Shown here piece after piece: positions 52,209 to 63,727 of a stretch of DNA of 64,000 bases. The stretch spans positions 1-64,000 of the forward strand of contig CAICTM010000241.1 in assembly GCA_903772945.1 (NCBI GenBank). Reading direction: 5' to 3'. Each line of letters opens with the position of its first letter. Positions within the stretch are counted from its first letter, which is position 1. The position numbers were made by a program, and so were the translations under genes. The DNA comes from Seminavis robusta. Lineage: Eukaryota > Bacillariophyta > Bacillariophyceae > Naviculales > Naviculaceae. The notes under the pieces are model-generated. The model saw only the letters and a program-made list of their open reading frames with translations. It was not told where the DNA came from and did not search any database.

Positions 52209-54791
52209 TTACTCACAAATCGTCACCTTTCTGGTTCCCGATTGACTTCTCGGTTCCTCTCCAAACGCGTCTTTCTCCACGACCAATGTGCGACGCCACG
52301 ACAGTACTCGTTGTGCCCGACCAGTGGTGCTGGAAACGACCGTCGACTCGAACACGTGCGGGTTGTCGCGTAGTTGCTTCATTGCCGTGGGCCAAATATT
52401 GCGTTGCAAATGGCGTCGTTCCTGGTTGTTGGCATCCTCCTCGTACAACAACGCAGCAGCGAGGACGGCGTCTCGGAGGTGCGTCGTTACGTATCCCCCG
52501 TTGGTGGCCTCTTCAATGTGATCCAATGCCAACTCTCGAAGTCTGGCCACTTGTGGCATCCAAGTTCGATGTCGCTTCAAACGATGGTTGTGGTACTGAA
52601 TATAGCCCGTAAACACCAAACCCGACAGACAGATCACCATGTATATCCATTCTGTCAAGGACCAGGGATTCTTCTTGGTTGACCATTTGGGTCGCATGCC
52701 GACTGTTTCGTGGAGGGCTTTGTCACCATCAACCGTGTGCTGCCTCTGTGTGCCGAACATGCCGAACATGCCGCTCACATTCATGGATCTCATCTTGCGA
52801 ATGATGCGTTTGACTGTGGAAAGAATACTCTGTCGGACGGCCTCGATTCTTTCTTCCGTGGTAGATTTCATGCTTTCCATGCTGCGATTGATGCGTTCGA
52901 CTGTGGAAAGAACACTCCTTCGAACCGCCTCGATTCTTTCTTCTGTGGTGGATTTCATGCTTTCCATGCTGCGGTCAATTGTGGCAAGAATCTTTCGTCC
53001 AGTGTCCTCCAATCGTTCTTCCATAATGACGTTGTTTTTGTTCATCGACCGTAAGGTCTGAATACCGCGGTGAACGGAGGAAAGAATGTATTGACGAGCG
53101 GCTTCCATTCGTTCCGCAATGGTGACGTTGTTGGGCAGTGTTGTTGCATTCGCTGGCTCTTTCGCAGAAACGTCCCCCGTGACGGTCGCTTCCAGTAGTG
53201 GCATCATGATTCCATGGGCACGACATTGTACGGCAAGTGGCAACCATGAATACCGCCACGAAGATGTATTGTTCAATCCAATCAAGGGCGTTCCAGCCGC
53301 AGGGAGATTCCTGTCCGTGTCATTGCTACTCTGATTGTCGTTGGATGTGCCACTTCCAAACCAGTTGGAATAATACGACGACATTCTTGTTCGAGCTGCA
53401 ATTGTTGTTGCCGTCGTGCTGTTGGGCACAAAGGTGAGAATGAGATTGCGTTGCTGCTGCGGTGCTGTGACTAGACGAACCAACTTGAGGGCGTCTTGTT
53501 CGGTTCGAGGAGACATGATGTGTTGCTCTTTAGAAAGTTTCTGCACGACATCCATCAACACAAACCAGGGACGATCATCATGCATGGATCCTATCCAAAC
53601 CGGTTTTGGACCATCTGCTGATGATGGACCACCACATTGGGTTGCCATGGTCCCTTGCTCGACAATTTGAATCATTTCTGCCAAAGTGTCATTGACGGCA
53701 TTGGTCAACCTGCATCGTGCCTCCGTTGGCGAGTACTCATAGTAGTAGTACTGCTCCAGATCATCCTGATCAAACTCAACATCATCGGGCCCACCGCCAA
53801 AACGACAATCGTGCACTTGCCCACCCCAACAGAGCGCATGTTTGGGACAGTCGGCAAAGGTTGTTGGATCTGCAGCAGCAGGAGCAGCACAGACACCCTT
53901 GTACTTGTCACGGACGTGTACATTGTTTCGAAAACAAATGTTGCTGCTGGTGTCTGGCACATTATTATTATTTCGCTGGTGGACACTCCAGACACACAGT
54001 GTGACGACATAGGTCCAACTGAGGATTACCAGAAAGGTGTGAACCTGTCGAGTCCAATGATGATTGTTGTTGTTGGAGTTGGAAGAGGAATGTGGCTTTT
54101 CTGTAGTATCCTTGTTTTGTGGTTTCATTGGTTCTTGCTGCTGTTGTTGCGGTTGGTGTAGTCCAAGAGTAGGAGACTGTGTGAAAAGACGTCGTGGTTG
54201 AAGGTTCGTGCCATGGGCTGTATGGTGCACCAAAGTTGGAGGTGTGGGCAGCACATGTTCCAAAGGACATGGAATGTCATCCTCGGTAGGCTTTGCGGGA
54301 GTGGCTGGACTGGCCAGAAGCGATGGAGGAGGAGTACGCATGCTCTTCTTGCTGGCAGTACCAGTCTCTGTAGTTGCCGTGTAGACATCCAGTTTCTTTT
54401 CCACCGCCAGTTTCTTCTTGGGTGGTTCCTCACTTGAATCATCACTCTCCTCGTCGGGAGAGGAGGATAGAATGGCCACATGTGAGCTTGAAGCTGAAGC
54501 TCCTCCATTATTCTTGTTTTTACCGTTACTGCTGCTGGACGTTTTCTTCTTGGTGCGTTTGCGTTTCCTGGTGGGAGGAGAGACAGTAGCAGGGGCAGCA
54601 GCACCATTGCCGTTATTATCCGTAGTGCCTTCCATGACAGCTAAAGACTCGTCAATCACGGCCTGAAAGAAATCGTATTCTGTACTAATACCAGTAGCGC
54701 TGCTTCCCTCCATTCTCGTGCTTCGCTTCGGATACCTGTTGCATGTACCGGTAGGAAGGGGACTGCTGGGACGATTACGTGTTCCAGGCAT
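52209..54791 (-). CDS. Man1/Src1-type inner nuclear membrane protein
   Basis: An 860-aa single-exon protein. Proteins of this type (Man1, LEM2, yeast Heh1/Src1) sit in the inner nuclear membrane and tie chromatin to it. The N-terminal ~245 residues are low-complexity with basic clusters RKRKRTKKKT (about 75-84) and PPKKKLAVEKK, usable as nuclear import signals. A first membrane segment (about 251-271) is followed by a lumenal region with Cys pairs (CPKHALCWGG, about 315-324), a second segment at about 711-732, and a C-terminal MSC winged-helix part (VTTHLRDAVL, NIWPTAMKQL, RVLSWRR). No LEM or HeH motif is visible at the N-terminus. The lumenal loop (about 560-690) holds near-identical repeats SMESMKSTTEERIEAVR.S(I/V)LSTV, strongly helical. 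Confidence 0.75.
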   Translation of the reverse strand: MPGTRNRPSSPLPTGTCNRYPKRSTRMEGSSATGISTEYDFFQAVIDESLAVMEGTTDNNGNGAAAPATVSPPTRKRKRTKKKTSSSSNGKNKNNGGASASSSHVAILSSSPDEESDDSSEEPPKKKLAVEKKLDVYTATTETGTASKKSMRTPPPSLLASPATPAKPTEDDIPCPLEHVLPTPPTLVHHTAHGTNLQPRRLFTQSPTLGLHQPQQQQQEPMKPQNKDTTEKPHSSSNSNNNNHHWTRQVHTFLVILSWTYVVTLCVWSVHQRNNNNVPDTSSNICFRNNVHVRDKYKGVCAAPAAADPTTFADCPKHALCWGGQVHDCRFGGGPDDVEFDQDDLEQYYYYEYSPTEARCRLTNAVNDTLAEMIQIVEQGTMATQCGGPSSADGPKPVWIGSMHDDRPWFVLMDVVQKLSKEQHIMSPRTEQDALKLVRLVTAPQQQRNLILTFVPNSTTATTIAARTRMSSYYSNWFGSGTSNDNQSSNDTDRNLPAAGTPLIGLNNTSSWRYSWLPLAVQCRAHGIMMPLLEATVTGDVSAKEPANATTLPNNVTIAERMEAARQYILSSVHRGIQTLRSMNKNNVIMEERLEDTGRKILATIDRSMESMKSTTEERIEAVRRSVLSTVERINRSMESMKSTTEERIEAVRQSILSTVKRIIRKMRSMNVSGMFGMFGTQRQHTVDGDKALHETVGMRPKWSTKKNPWSLTEWIYMVICLSGLVFTGYIQYHNHRLKRHRTWMPQVARLRELALDHIEEATNGGYVTTHLRDAVLAAALLYEEDANNQERRHLQRNIWPTAMKQLRDNPHVFESTVVSSTTGRAQRVLSWRRTLVVEKDAFGEEPRSQSGTRKVTICE

Positions 54792-56800
54792 CGATCGATT
54801 GACAAGCTATTTTGGTTGCAACTAAATAATGGTATACTAATAATGGGCTGATGGGTATTCCCGTATGATTGGGGTGTTCTGAATTTCGGAAAGATCGAAT
54901 TTCTCTTCTCTCGAGCTTTTGAGAGAATGCAAGCCACCTTACCCGACCTTACAGGCTTGGATAGGCAGCTTACTCAAGGAAGGTTCCGACAGACTTATTT
55001 GTACCGGTATGGCATACAGTTGTCATGTATGATATGTGCATCCAATAAGGCAACTGACGCCATGGCATCCACAACAAATTCTTTTTTCGCCCTCAAGAAA
55101 TTGGCTGCTTGATGCGTTTGGTGTTCTTTCGGCGAGGTGACGTCCATGTTCTTTCACAGTGATAACTGGTGTTTAACGGCGAAAGCGCGCCAAAAATTGA
55201 AACACACATCATGAATAAGTGTGTCCGTACCGGTGGGCCGGCACAAGACTTGGATCCACATTTCGTTTGTGTGGGGGTCTACTAGCTAGCTAGTAGTAGA
55301 ACAGGTGGATTATCTGCGGGATCCACATTTTTGTTGGTTCTTTGCACCATTCTGGAACAACTCAAAGATAACTAACTATACCCGTACGTAGCTAGCTAGC
55401 CAGTCAGCTTGCTACCGTAGCTAGAGTACAATGTAGTTCATGATGTGCTTCACCATGAATGAATCCAGGGGCCACATCCAAAGCTTTGGCTCCATTTTTG
55501 AAAGATGGCTGGAGGTCAGGGAGGATTGGTTCAAGGGCAATGTCGACACCATCAAGCTCTTTGCGCGCTACAGTATCATGCTACTGGGTCGACCGGCCAA
55601 GGGATGGGTGGTCGTCGAAACAGGTAAAATAAAATCCAAGGACTCTACGAGCACGCATCCGCAGGGGGTGAGAAGCCATCTTACCTGGAAGGTCCATCCC
55701 GTCGCCACCGATGCCGGTCCTGTCTGCGCCAAGGTGTGGGGATCTAACGAAGCAGTAACGGACGAACGAACGAACGATTGCGTGGCTGCACCAAAACGAA
55801 AGCAACCAGTTTAGCTTGCTAATGTGGCCAGCCAGTTGTGCATGAAGAGCAACCGCCGTCTGATTGGCTGCCTGGCGGTAAAACCATTGTCTTCTATCTA
55901 TCTCTGCTATGCTAAGTCAGTAATAAGGCCACTGACTCCAGAGCGACTAGTACTACTCCTGCTGCTCTCTGCTCTTCAGCAAGTGAGCGAACGAATGAAT
56001 TCCTTTTCGAGCAGCCACAAGCAGTTGATGCTAGCTAGCCGCACTTCAGATCACCTCGCTATCGTACCGGCCAACCATTTACGGTTAGCGGCTTTCACGC
56101 AAATTTATCAACGATCATTAGCTATGTGCTCTGGGTGCCCAGCCATCGTTCTCGTCGCCAGCCAACGTACATCCAGGGAGAGAATAATTATTGACAACAT
56201 GCAAAGGAAATTTATTTTAAAATGTCAACTCGAAACTGTTGACTCAGACAACTACTGTACATGATCCGCAGCGATATCAGGAGCCCTCGGCGACATCATG
56301 AGCGAAGGTATCCAGCCAGTTGGTGTTCCATGGGGCCCCTCCTCTCTCAGCTGCTTCAAGTTGTTTGCTTGTTTGCTCGCCACTGCAGTCAACTGGGTAT
56401 GGCGTACCGTGGCTACTTCAGAAAGAAAGGAGCTTAAAAGGTCCTTCACTGTAGAAGACACCTCTGGCTGGCTACAATAGCTACTATACTTGACCAAATA
56501 GTGCTTGGAATGGGTGGTGCTTGGTGGTAGCTAGCTATCTGACTGGACAGAATTTTCGCCACTGTGACTGGGTTAGCTACGTTGCGCGTTGCTCTTCACG
56601 GAAAGCCAAAGGGCTCCATCAGTGGCTGGGAGTTTTGGACACCTTGGTTCAAGCAGGGACCCGAGAGGCATGCATTCAAGGATAGCACAGTAAGCTTCAC
56701 AGAACCTCCAACCAAGAAACTGAAATCGCTCTCTCTCACAATTTCCATAATTCACAAACTGAACTTCTCAGCTCACCCTCCCACTCAAGTAATCAAAACC
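54792..56800. other. Intergenic, no supported gene
   Basis: A 124-codon plus frame (55440-55814) and an 81-codon minus frame (56252-56497) have no recognised family. AGCTAGCTAG words are common. The upstream part of the duplicated small gene begins near 56700. Confidence 0.4.
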
Positions 56801-57142
56801 ATGTCCAACATTTCTGAAGAGCAACTCCAACAGTTCATCTTTGATGCATTGGAAGGTCCCCAGTTGCCATCCAAACCTTCCACAAGACAATCGTCCTCCA
56901 AACGAGGAAAAAGTAAAGGCAAAGAAACCCGCAAGGCACCCAAAAGACCTTCCGAGATTATGGTTCCTTGTGCTAGATTGGATCCCCAAGAAATTGTGTC
57001 TCTCCTCGAAATCTATGCAAGCTCAGATGGTGGCAAAGCCGAGCTCTTACTTGATTCATTGAAGAATTCAAGCACTGAGGTTGAGTACCACAGCAGCAAC
57101 CACAACAGAGTGAGGAGAGGAAAAGCTCCAAAGGCGGCATAA
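56801..57142 (+). CDS. Small duplicated hypothetical protein, copy 1
   Basis: A 113-aa protein starting MSNISEEQLQQFIFDALEG, followed by a Lys/Ser-rich middle, a conserved MVPCARLDPQEIVSLLEIYASSDGGKAELLLDSLK helix block, and a basic tail (RVRRGKAPKAA). I do not recognise a family. An in-frame upstream ATG (56564) would add 79 residues with no match in copy 2; the conserved part starts at MSNIS, so 56801 is preferred. Copy 2 lies 0.75 kb downstream and includes 3' sequence. Confidence 0.6.
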   Translation: MSNISEEQLQQFIFDALEGPQLPSKPSTRQSSSKRGKSKGKETRKAPKRPSEIMVPCARLDPQEIVSLLEIYASSDGGKAELLLDSLKNSSTEVEYHSSNHNRVRRGKAPKAA

Positions 57143-57568
57143 GGGGTGTTCTTACTCCCTCAATTGTATCAACATGATGCATTCCTTTTATGCATAAACT
57201 CTGGGCCTTGATTTGCATCCTCAGTTGGCTTGGATAGCAACTCTTGGCGAAACGAGCGTTACAAGGTTTCTCACAGCACAGCAAACACTTTTTGGAAATC
57301 TTCCATAATTTAATCATAAGTTTACGTAAAATAATTTCCATTATTTTAGGCAGAAGTTTGAATCTAGCTAGCTAGCTAGCTAGCTAGGTAAATCTAGCTA
57401 ACAAGTATGTGCATATTGAAATCTACCCAATTCCGGAAATTGCTGTGACTGGAATTGTTTAAGTCGCGTTCAGTCCAAGGGCTCCATGCGTGGACTCGAT
57501 GACACAGCATGAGCTTATGCTTGTAAAGCAAGGACCCGAGTTGGGCGCATTCGAGAGAGTACACCAAA
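57143..57568. other. Intergenic between duplicates
   Basis: Starts with the 3' part shared with copy 2 (GGGGTGTTCTTACTCCCTCA, ATGCATAAACT). Includes a TAGC run (about 57364-57388). Confidence 0.5.
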
Positions 57569-58220
57569 ATGGAAGCACTCTCTCAAAAATCAGCCCACCT
57601 TCGTAAGCACAAAACCGTGTCCAACATTTCTGAAGAGCAGCTTCAACAGTACATCTTTGATGCATTGGAAGGTGTTCATTTGCCATTAAAACCTTCCACA
57701 TCACAAGCCTCCTCCAAACAAAGAAAGGTTAAAAGCAAAGAAACCCACAAAGGACCATCCATGATTGTGGTTCCCTGTGATAGATTGGATCCCCAAGATA
57801 TTCTGTTTCTCCTCGAAATCTATGCAAACTCAGATTGTGACAAAGCTGAACTTTTGTTCTATTCATTGAAGAACAAACACTGAGAGCGAGTTTGTTTGTT
57901 TTGTTTGTTAATCTCCACCGGTGCTGTGAGGGGTCGGGTAACACGAGATGCAAGCAGAGCTCCCCTATCCTCCCAGCACCTAGGAATTGCTAGATTAGAA
58001 TAAGTTACTACTGCACTACTCTATGGAGTGAGTGCCCAAACAACAACCAGACCCGAATAAGAAGAGGAAAAGCCCAAAAGACAGCATAAGGGGTGTTCCT
58101 ACTCCCTCAAACGTAGCAATTTTGTTTTGTTGACATGATGCATTGCTTTAATGCATAAACTGTTGGCCTTGAGTTGCATCATAAGTTGATTGGATGGAAT
58201 CTCTTGGCGGGTAATCAAGG
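57569..58220 (+). pseudogene. Small duplicated hypothetical protein, copy 2, probably disrupted
   Basis: A frame from ATG 57569 contains SNISEEQLQQYIFDALEGVHL and VPCDRLDPQDILFLLEIYANSD, matching copy 1, and stops at 57883. The ATG of copy 1 reads GTG here, so the start differs. After KNKH the similarity breaks for about 150 bp (57885-58035, foreign-looking sequence) and resumes at about 58055 (AAGAGGAAAAGCCCAAAAGACA, then GGGGTGTTCCTACTCCCTC), so an insertion has cut off the basic tail. It might still make a shorter protein. Confidence 0.5.
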
Positions 58221-58381
58221 TTGCTTTCAGCACAGATGGTACTCGTGTAGTTTGCCAACTGCAAGGCTTCGATAAAATAGCGGGCTGGATCTATTGGCAC
58301 TACAATCTGTGTTACGGCTTCTAACCTAGTAGCCGCCCTCTCTAGCTCCTCAAATCCTATAACGCGAAGGGAAGTATAAGC
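58221..58381. other. Intergenic
   Basis: No feature supported. Confidence 0.4.
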
Positions 58382-58468
58382 AAGCAATCACTGCACTGTG
58401 CAACGATGAAAGATCCATGCACGCATACTAGAAAGCAATCACTGCACTGTGCAACGATGAAAGATCCA
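58382..58468 (+). repeat. 36-bp direct repeat, period 51
   Basis: AAGCAATCACTGCACTGTGC with its following 16 bases (to AAAGATCCA) occurs at 58382-58417 and again at 58433-58468, without change. Confidence 0.85.
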
Positions 58469-59204
58469 ATCGCATTGTTGAAAGGATCAGTACAAGAGAA
58501 TTTCTCAGCAAACTACTTTGAACAAAGGGCCCGCCCCTACGCTAGTCTACTTTTTTATCCGCACGAGCGTGGACCAATCTCATTTCAAACACTGCGAGAA
58601 AGGCTTTCGTAAGGCGCAGATGCTTGGGATTGCCCTACCTGAACATGTTCAAGGAAGCAAGATGCTGGTGTGGCGGGGCTTTTCATTCAGCCTTACCGGT
58701 ATTGACAAAGCAAGGGCCACGGTGGTGACGAACATCCAAGTTATTTTCGGTTCTCGGAATACAGGATCTTTGAATGGTCAGCTTTGCATTGAGGGCAAAA
58801 GATGCACGAGAGTGGAGAGGAACGAATAGTCAAGGTTGGGTTCACACACCACTTCAACGTGATACGTGATCTCAAGATGTTGGGAATCCCTCTTTGGAGG
58901 TGCGACATGCAAAAATTCCTCCTAACATGCTTCTTCAACAGCAGCCAGCTGGTGTCGTTCCACACCCCGCACCACTTAGGCATTCAAGGGTCCGTTGTAT
59001 CTAGGATCTGGCAGTGGGATTGCTTCTTTCTTGCTTGCACTAACAGACACGATGCAATCTTCGCACGAGCAGGGATGCAAAGCTTCAATGGGATCGCACC
59101 AGTACCACTTTGCTGTGTCACCCACGTCGCCGGGTTGCTTTCCGTTGTGCCCTGCTTTCTTGGTCAGGATGTGCAGCCACAGGGTTGTCTCTGACAAGCA
59201 AAAG
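58469..59204. other. Possible decayed coding region
   Basis: Protein-like stretches appear in different plus frames (for example GSKMLVWRGFSFSLTGIDKA near 58660-58710, and HHFNVIRDLKMLGIPLW near 58848-58898), without a single open frame. It could be a decayed gene. No family recognised. Confidence 0.25.
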
Positions 59205-59560
59205 CCAGGCAGATCCGAGCTGTAACAGGACTACATGCCGCGCCAAGATGCGCTCAGGGAGGACGTACCGGTGGACCGTGCAGGTTATTTGCTTCAAGCA
59301 ACGCACCAATGGCCCAATCCCAGTACCGGTGGAGCTACCGGTGGTATAAGTATCGACTGCAAGAGGATCAAAAGCCGGGTACTCAGTAGATCAGAGATGT
59401 AACATCAGAACACCATGCCGCGCCAAGAGGCGATCAGGGAGGACGTACCGGTGGGCCATGCAGGTTTTCAACCACTGGCTCAATCCCACTACATGTACCG
59501 ATCCTGGTATTAACTTATGGACTGGTATAAACGTATGGACTGCAATCGAGAGAGGATTTC
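59205..59560. repeat. Direct repeat, period about 180 bp, two copies
   Basis: CATGCCGCGCCAAGA starts at 59234 and 59414, followed in both by TCAGGGAGGACGTACCGGTG and later GACTGCAA. The copies have diverged, with small indels. Confidence 0.7.
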
Positions 59561-60788
59561 TGACCAGCACGAGAGGCAAGACAACCATCGACGATTTTTT
59601 GAATCGAGTTGATTCCCAATAACCATCTCCTAGCTAGCTCTCCAGACCAAAAAAGACGGAGGATTTAGAGACTTCAATGACCAAACTGCCCACAGTGCCT
59701 GGCTAGCTAGGCTCTGCATAGGCTCAAAACAGATTTTGCATAGCTTTTTGCATGCACCTTCCTGAAAATCATGCATGCCTTACCTTCTTGTCTACTACAT
59801 GCAGCCAGTAGGAACATTGTCATCCATGAAGCCATGAAAGTGAGTGGTACCGGTATACATGTGAAGGAATTGAATTGCCCCTCCATTAATATTTTAAGTC
59901 CTGCTTTTTCAACCGAAAGCATTCTTGTTTTTCTATCCTAATGCTTCTCTTACGAGAGGGGAAGATTCAAAGGGAAATGAAAGACAATTTTTGATTTTTC
60001 TTTAAGAGAAAAGAGCGGATTTAAGAGGATGAATAGAAGGGTTCCGGGTAGTTCCCTTTCCACTGACACTAAAGAGGGCTTTTACTGCCACCGGTATACT
60101 CTGGTACTGTAGTAAAATTGATATACCGGAGCTCTTACAGTCACTCATACCGGTATGAACAATATTAGTTCTTAGAATCCTGTGGCGACGCTTTTTCACC
60201 ACGTAACGCGTCATATTTTGAATTGACCATTGAGGGATCTCTTTACTAAGTCCTGGAAGGTTGAAAGATTCTTTTGGCGACGCTTTCCACCCACGTAAGG
60301 CGTCGAAGTTCGGATTGAGGGAACCCCAGTTTCGTCTTGCAGTAGTTCTTACTTATTACTTACAGTATTGTGATGGGTGAATTGGTACAAGCGCTCTGAC
60401 GTGGTTCATTAGATCACTCTGGTTCTTTTCTTGGGATCACCCTTGATCTTCAGCCAAGCCTGGATACAGCAGCCGCAAGCAATGCAGACCTGCAGCTACC
60501 AGGTCCAGATCTACTGGCACAAGCTGCTTCCTTGCGGAATCAAGTCTGGGCTGATCTACCAATGGGCTTTTGGCTCTTGAGATGGAATTTCCAGACCAAA
60601 GGCAAGCAATCAATCAGGCTTGGAGCGTAGCTTGCTTCCTTGCATGGTTGCTGATGGGTACTAGCCAGGGTAAAGATAGGGTTTGACTTGGGTGAAAGTT
60701 TACCTTAGCTCATGTGTAAATAATAACCAATTCTATAAAGTACATGCATCTTATGATATGAAAAATAGTGCCAGTTGGCTGAGGGCGC
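59561..60788. other. Intergenic with a small duplicated motif
   Basis: GGCGACGCTTTTTCACCACG (about 60183) recurs as GGCGACGCTTTCCACCCACG (about 60278), each followed by TAA.GCGTC. No gene supported. Confidence 0.4.
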
Positions 60789-61157
60789 CTATTGCTTTTG
60801 GTTTGCCTGGTTGCGAGTCTTTTCTGATTCCATTGCTCTGGCAATCATGGCATCTTCGTCTTCTTCATCCGCCAGAGAATCTTCATCTTGGTCATCATTG
60901 AATAGATCATCGTCAGCACCAAAGAAATCCTCTTCATCAAGCAGAGCAAGAGCTTCATCGAGTACCCGGGAGAGATGCATGCGAGGGCTCTCTCCAGGTT
61001 GCTGCGCGGATCTTCTTGCAGCCTCTTCTTCTTGGGTGCTGCCAGTCATAAAGGGCCAAGAGACAACTCGAGGGAGGGATTCATCTTGCTGCTGGTCGCG
61101 GCGTTCCAAAAGAGCGCTGGAAACGGTGTGGAAGGAAGAGCAAGAAGCGATAGTCAT
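60789..61157 (-). CDS. Small hypothetical protein with acidic C-terminus
   Basis: A 122-aa frame from ATG 61157 to TAG. The N-terminus is Ser/Arg-rich, the C-terminus strongly acidic (ALLDEEDFFGADDDLFNDDQDEDSLADEEDED). No family recognised. The consistent composition makes a real gene more likely than chance. Confidence 0.45.
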   Translation of the reverse strand: MTIASCSSFHTVSSALLERRDQQQDESLPRVVSWPFMTGSTQEEEAARRSAQQPGESPRMHLSRVLDEALALLDEEDFFGADDDLFNDDQDEDSLADEEDEDAMIARAMESEKTRNQANQKQ

Positions 61158-63303
61158 GGTGGCTAGTTACTGTTAGTTGGTGGTGCGGTTGTGTAAGTTG
61201 TGGAGGTTTTAGCTTTCTCGTTTTTAGAATTGTGAGAAGAGAGCTGAAGGATTAGCTGATGCGCTTTCCGACTCTATCCACTCCAGCTGATGGAGTATGA
61301 TGGGTGCTGACGTGTTTGCTACCGGGAGTATAGCCCATATCGGACCCCAAGCCACAAGCCAAGTGCAAGACTATGAACAAGAATGCATGCGCAAGCTGCA
61401 TTACATTTTGCCAGTTAGTTTTGAAATAAATTTCGGAACCTCAGCTGCTTCAAGCTGTTTCAGGCTGCACAAGCCCCAGCCACCGTTGAGTTGCCGCAGA
61501 TTGTCGCAGATTTCACCACCGAAAAACGTTGTATGCAACTTTGCAGAGGACCCCTTCACGTACAAAGGACATTTGTTGTACCAGGAATCAGATAGCAGAA
61601 AAATTGAATGGGGTTCGTCGCGCTTTATCTCTTGCCGGACCCCAAAAATGTACGATTCCTTTATTGCGAGGTATGGACAGTCCCGGTGAAGAAAATCAAG
61701 CGACCATTTAAATGATAGATTGTTCTTGTCTTGGCCAGGTTACAGCCAAGGGCCAAGTTTCACTGAGGTGAGATATAGAAGAAGCTCTAGTAGATTGGCT
61801 TTTAAATAATGTAAAAGATGGTGGAGAAGAAACAGCTTGTGCGCTCAGAAGCTTACGCTTACCGGTATGATAGTACGGTACCGTGCGCTTTGGAAGCGTG
61901 AGACTTGAGGGAGACTTGAGAGTTGAGAGAATCTGATGCATGAGTTTGGTACTGGTGGCTGATTGGTCCTACAGTACAATGTAGACTGAGACTACTAGCT
62001 AGACTACTAGTGTTTTAAGAGCTAGCTACTAGCTAGAGTACTGCATTGCACTCTGCTAGCTACTCCTACTGTGCTACGGTATCGGTACTGCAATGCCAAA
62101 CCGGTACTGCTCGTCAATAAATCAATAAGGAAAGAGCAGATTATTTGGAGTCGTGAATGTTAAATCTATATTTATCTTGCTTGGTTCAGCTTCAAGATCA
62201 ATTTAATGTGGTTTAACCTCCAGGGAAGTACCGTATTGAAGAACGAAGGCCTGTTCCTAGGCTGCACGTGTCTAGTTTACAGACACTGTGGATCCAGCTG
62301 GATCTTTCAGCAAATTTTCTTTTCACGCAGCTATTAGCCATAGCAATAGCTAGCTAGCTAGACTATTAATAGTATGATATTTAAAATACTGTACCAAGCT
62401 ACGAGGCTGTACCGTACCGGTACCGGTACCACCTACCGGTATGAACTACCGCTACCAGCTACTAGCTAGCATCCAGTCAAGATCTCCTAGTAGCCAACCA
62501 GGAGTACAACGGAAAACCCGCAATACATTAGGTATTGGGTAGCTAGAGCAGCTGCTAGAGCTATCATAGCCACTCCAGAGTATTGAGTACTACTAGTAGT
62601 AAATAAAGAATTCAAATGGTTCAACCACTCAAAAGCTCAATGCCGTACCGCCAAGGAAGTAGTCTTATTCGGACTCCCTTCTTTTCCCCCATCTTATTGC
62701 CTCCGCTCTTATAGTAGTCCACGAGGCTGTGGACTAACCGAATTGCCCAGAACAGCATTATTTGCTACCTTCGTATCAAGTTTCAAGAAGGGATCTTATC
62801 AACCTTATTGTATCCTTGCGGTCTCGGAACAAGCAAGAGCAGGGTTGCCGGGATCTGGAGATGCTGCGGCAACTGAAGCCGACAACGCCGAACTCGATAG
62901 TTCAACGGGCCGAGGATGACTGAAAACAAAGGAACAAAGGAACTGCCAAACAGCTCGAGCAGCCTCAAGCAGGACAGTCCCAACCAACCCTTTGGTGATG
63001 TACTGAGGGGGAACGTGCCCTAGCATGCGCTAGCTAATTTCAAACTTTGACTCCAACCTGGCAACATCGCTGGCCAAAAGAAGTCTTTGACACAAAGTGA
63101 GGTACCGTACGTGCCTGACGATGCGCCCTCTAAGGAGACTTTCTTGAGCCTTTCTTGATTCCCTTTCGATGCTAATTCCCTCGTTTGAATAGGCCACGTT
63201 GCCCTGTCTATAGATCTCGAGGGCTCCGAGTCCTTCAGCCACTCAGGCTAGCTAGCTAATCAGTCCTCGCATGGCATTGAGCCTGATAAAACGGATGCTG
63301 CAT
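61158..63303. other. Intergenic, palindrome-rich
   Basis: Dense TAGCTA and TACCGGTA words (about 61980-62480). Small frames on both strands (for example 61297-61689) have no recognised pattern. Confidence 0.4.
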
Positions 63304-63727
63304 CTAATAGCTACTGAGTATTGCCCAGTAGTTGACAACTGTTGCGTTGACACGGGTTCGTGGCTGGGGGTGATCGTCGTTGCTCGCTCATGGCCACAAG
63401 CCTGGCGACGCGATCGACAAATTCCTCAGTTGCCGGAGCACTTGTTGATGAGTGGAAGTTGAACCTTTTGGCGGCCCCTCCAATGAACTGCCGTCGCTCC
63501 TCATGCTCGATGGACGGAGGACGGAGCCAAGTCTTGCTGGAACCAATCCGCAGCAGAGGCCCTCGTCCTCCTGCTGGTTTCTCGGCGAGCTTAGGAAGAG
63601 CCTGGGTGGAATGGCTCGATTGACGTTGCTCTTCGCTTTAGCTCCGATCTCTCGTCGTCGCCATCGGAGACGCAAGATTGCAACTTAGGGAGGACGAAAA
63701 CGTGATCTCCAAGGTTTCAGCATCCAT
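63304..63727 (-). pseudogene. Possible small gene fragment
   Basis: Minus frame from ATG 63727 (MDAETLEITFSSSLS...) meets TAA at 63638-63640, then continues open in the same frame for about 108 codons (SEEQRQSSHSTQALPK..., ...FVDRVARLVAMSEQRR...) to TAG at 63311-63313. Composition is protein-like. No family recognised. One stop in the middle suggests a broken gene, or chance. Confidence 0.25.

Noticed and set aside
55440-55814. Plus-strand 124-codon frame
   Set aside because: No recognised pattern and surrounded by gene-poor repetitive DNA.
61297-61689. Plus-strand 130-codon frame
   Set aside because: No recognised pattern; composition does not differ clearly from other frames nearby.
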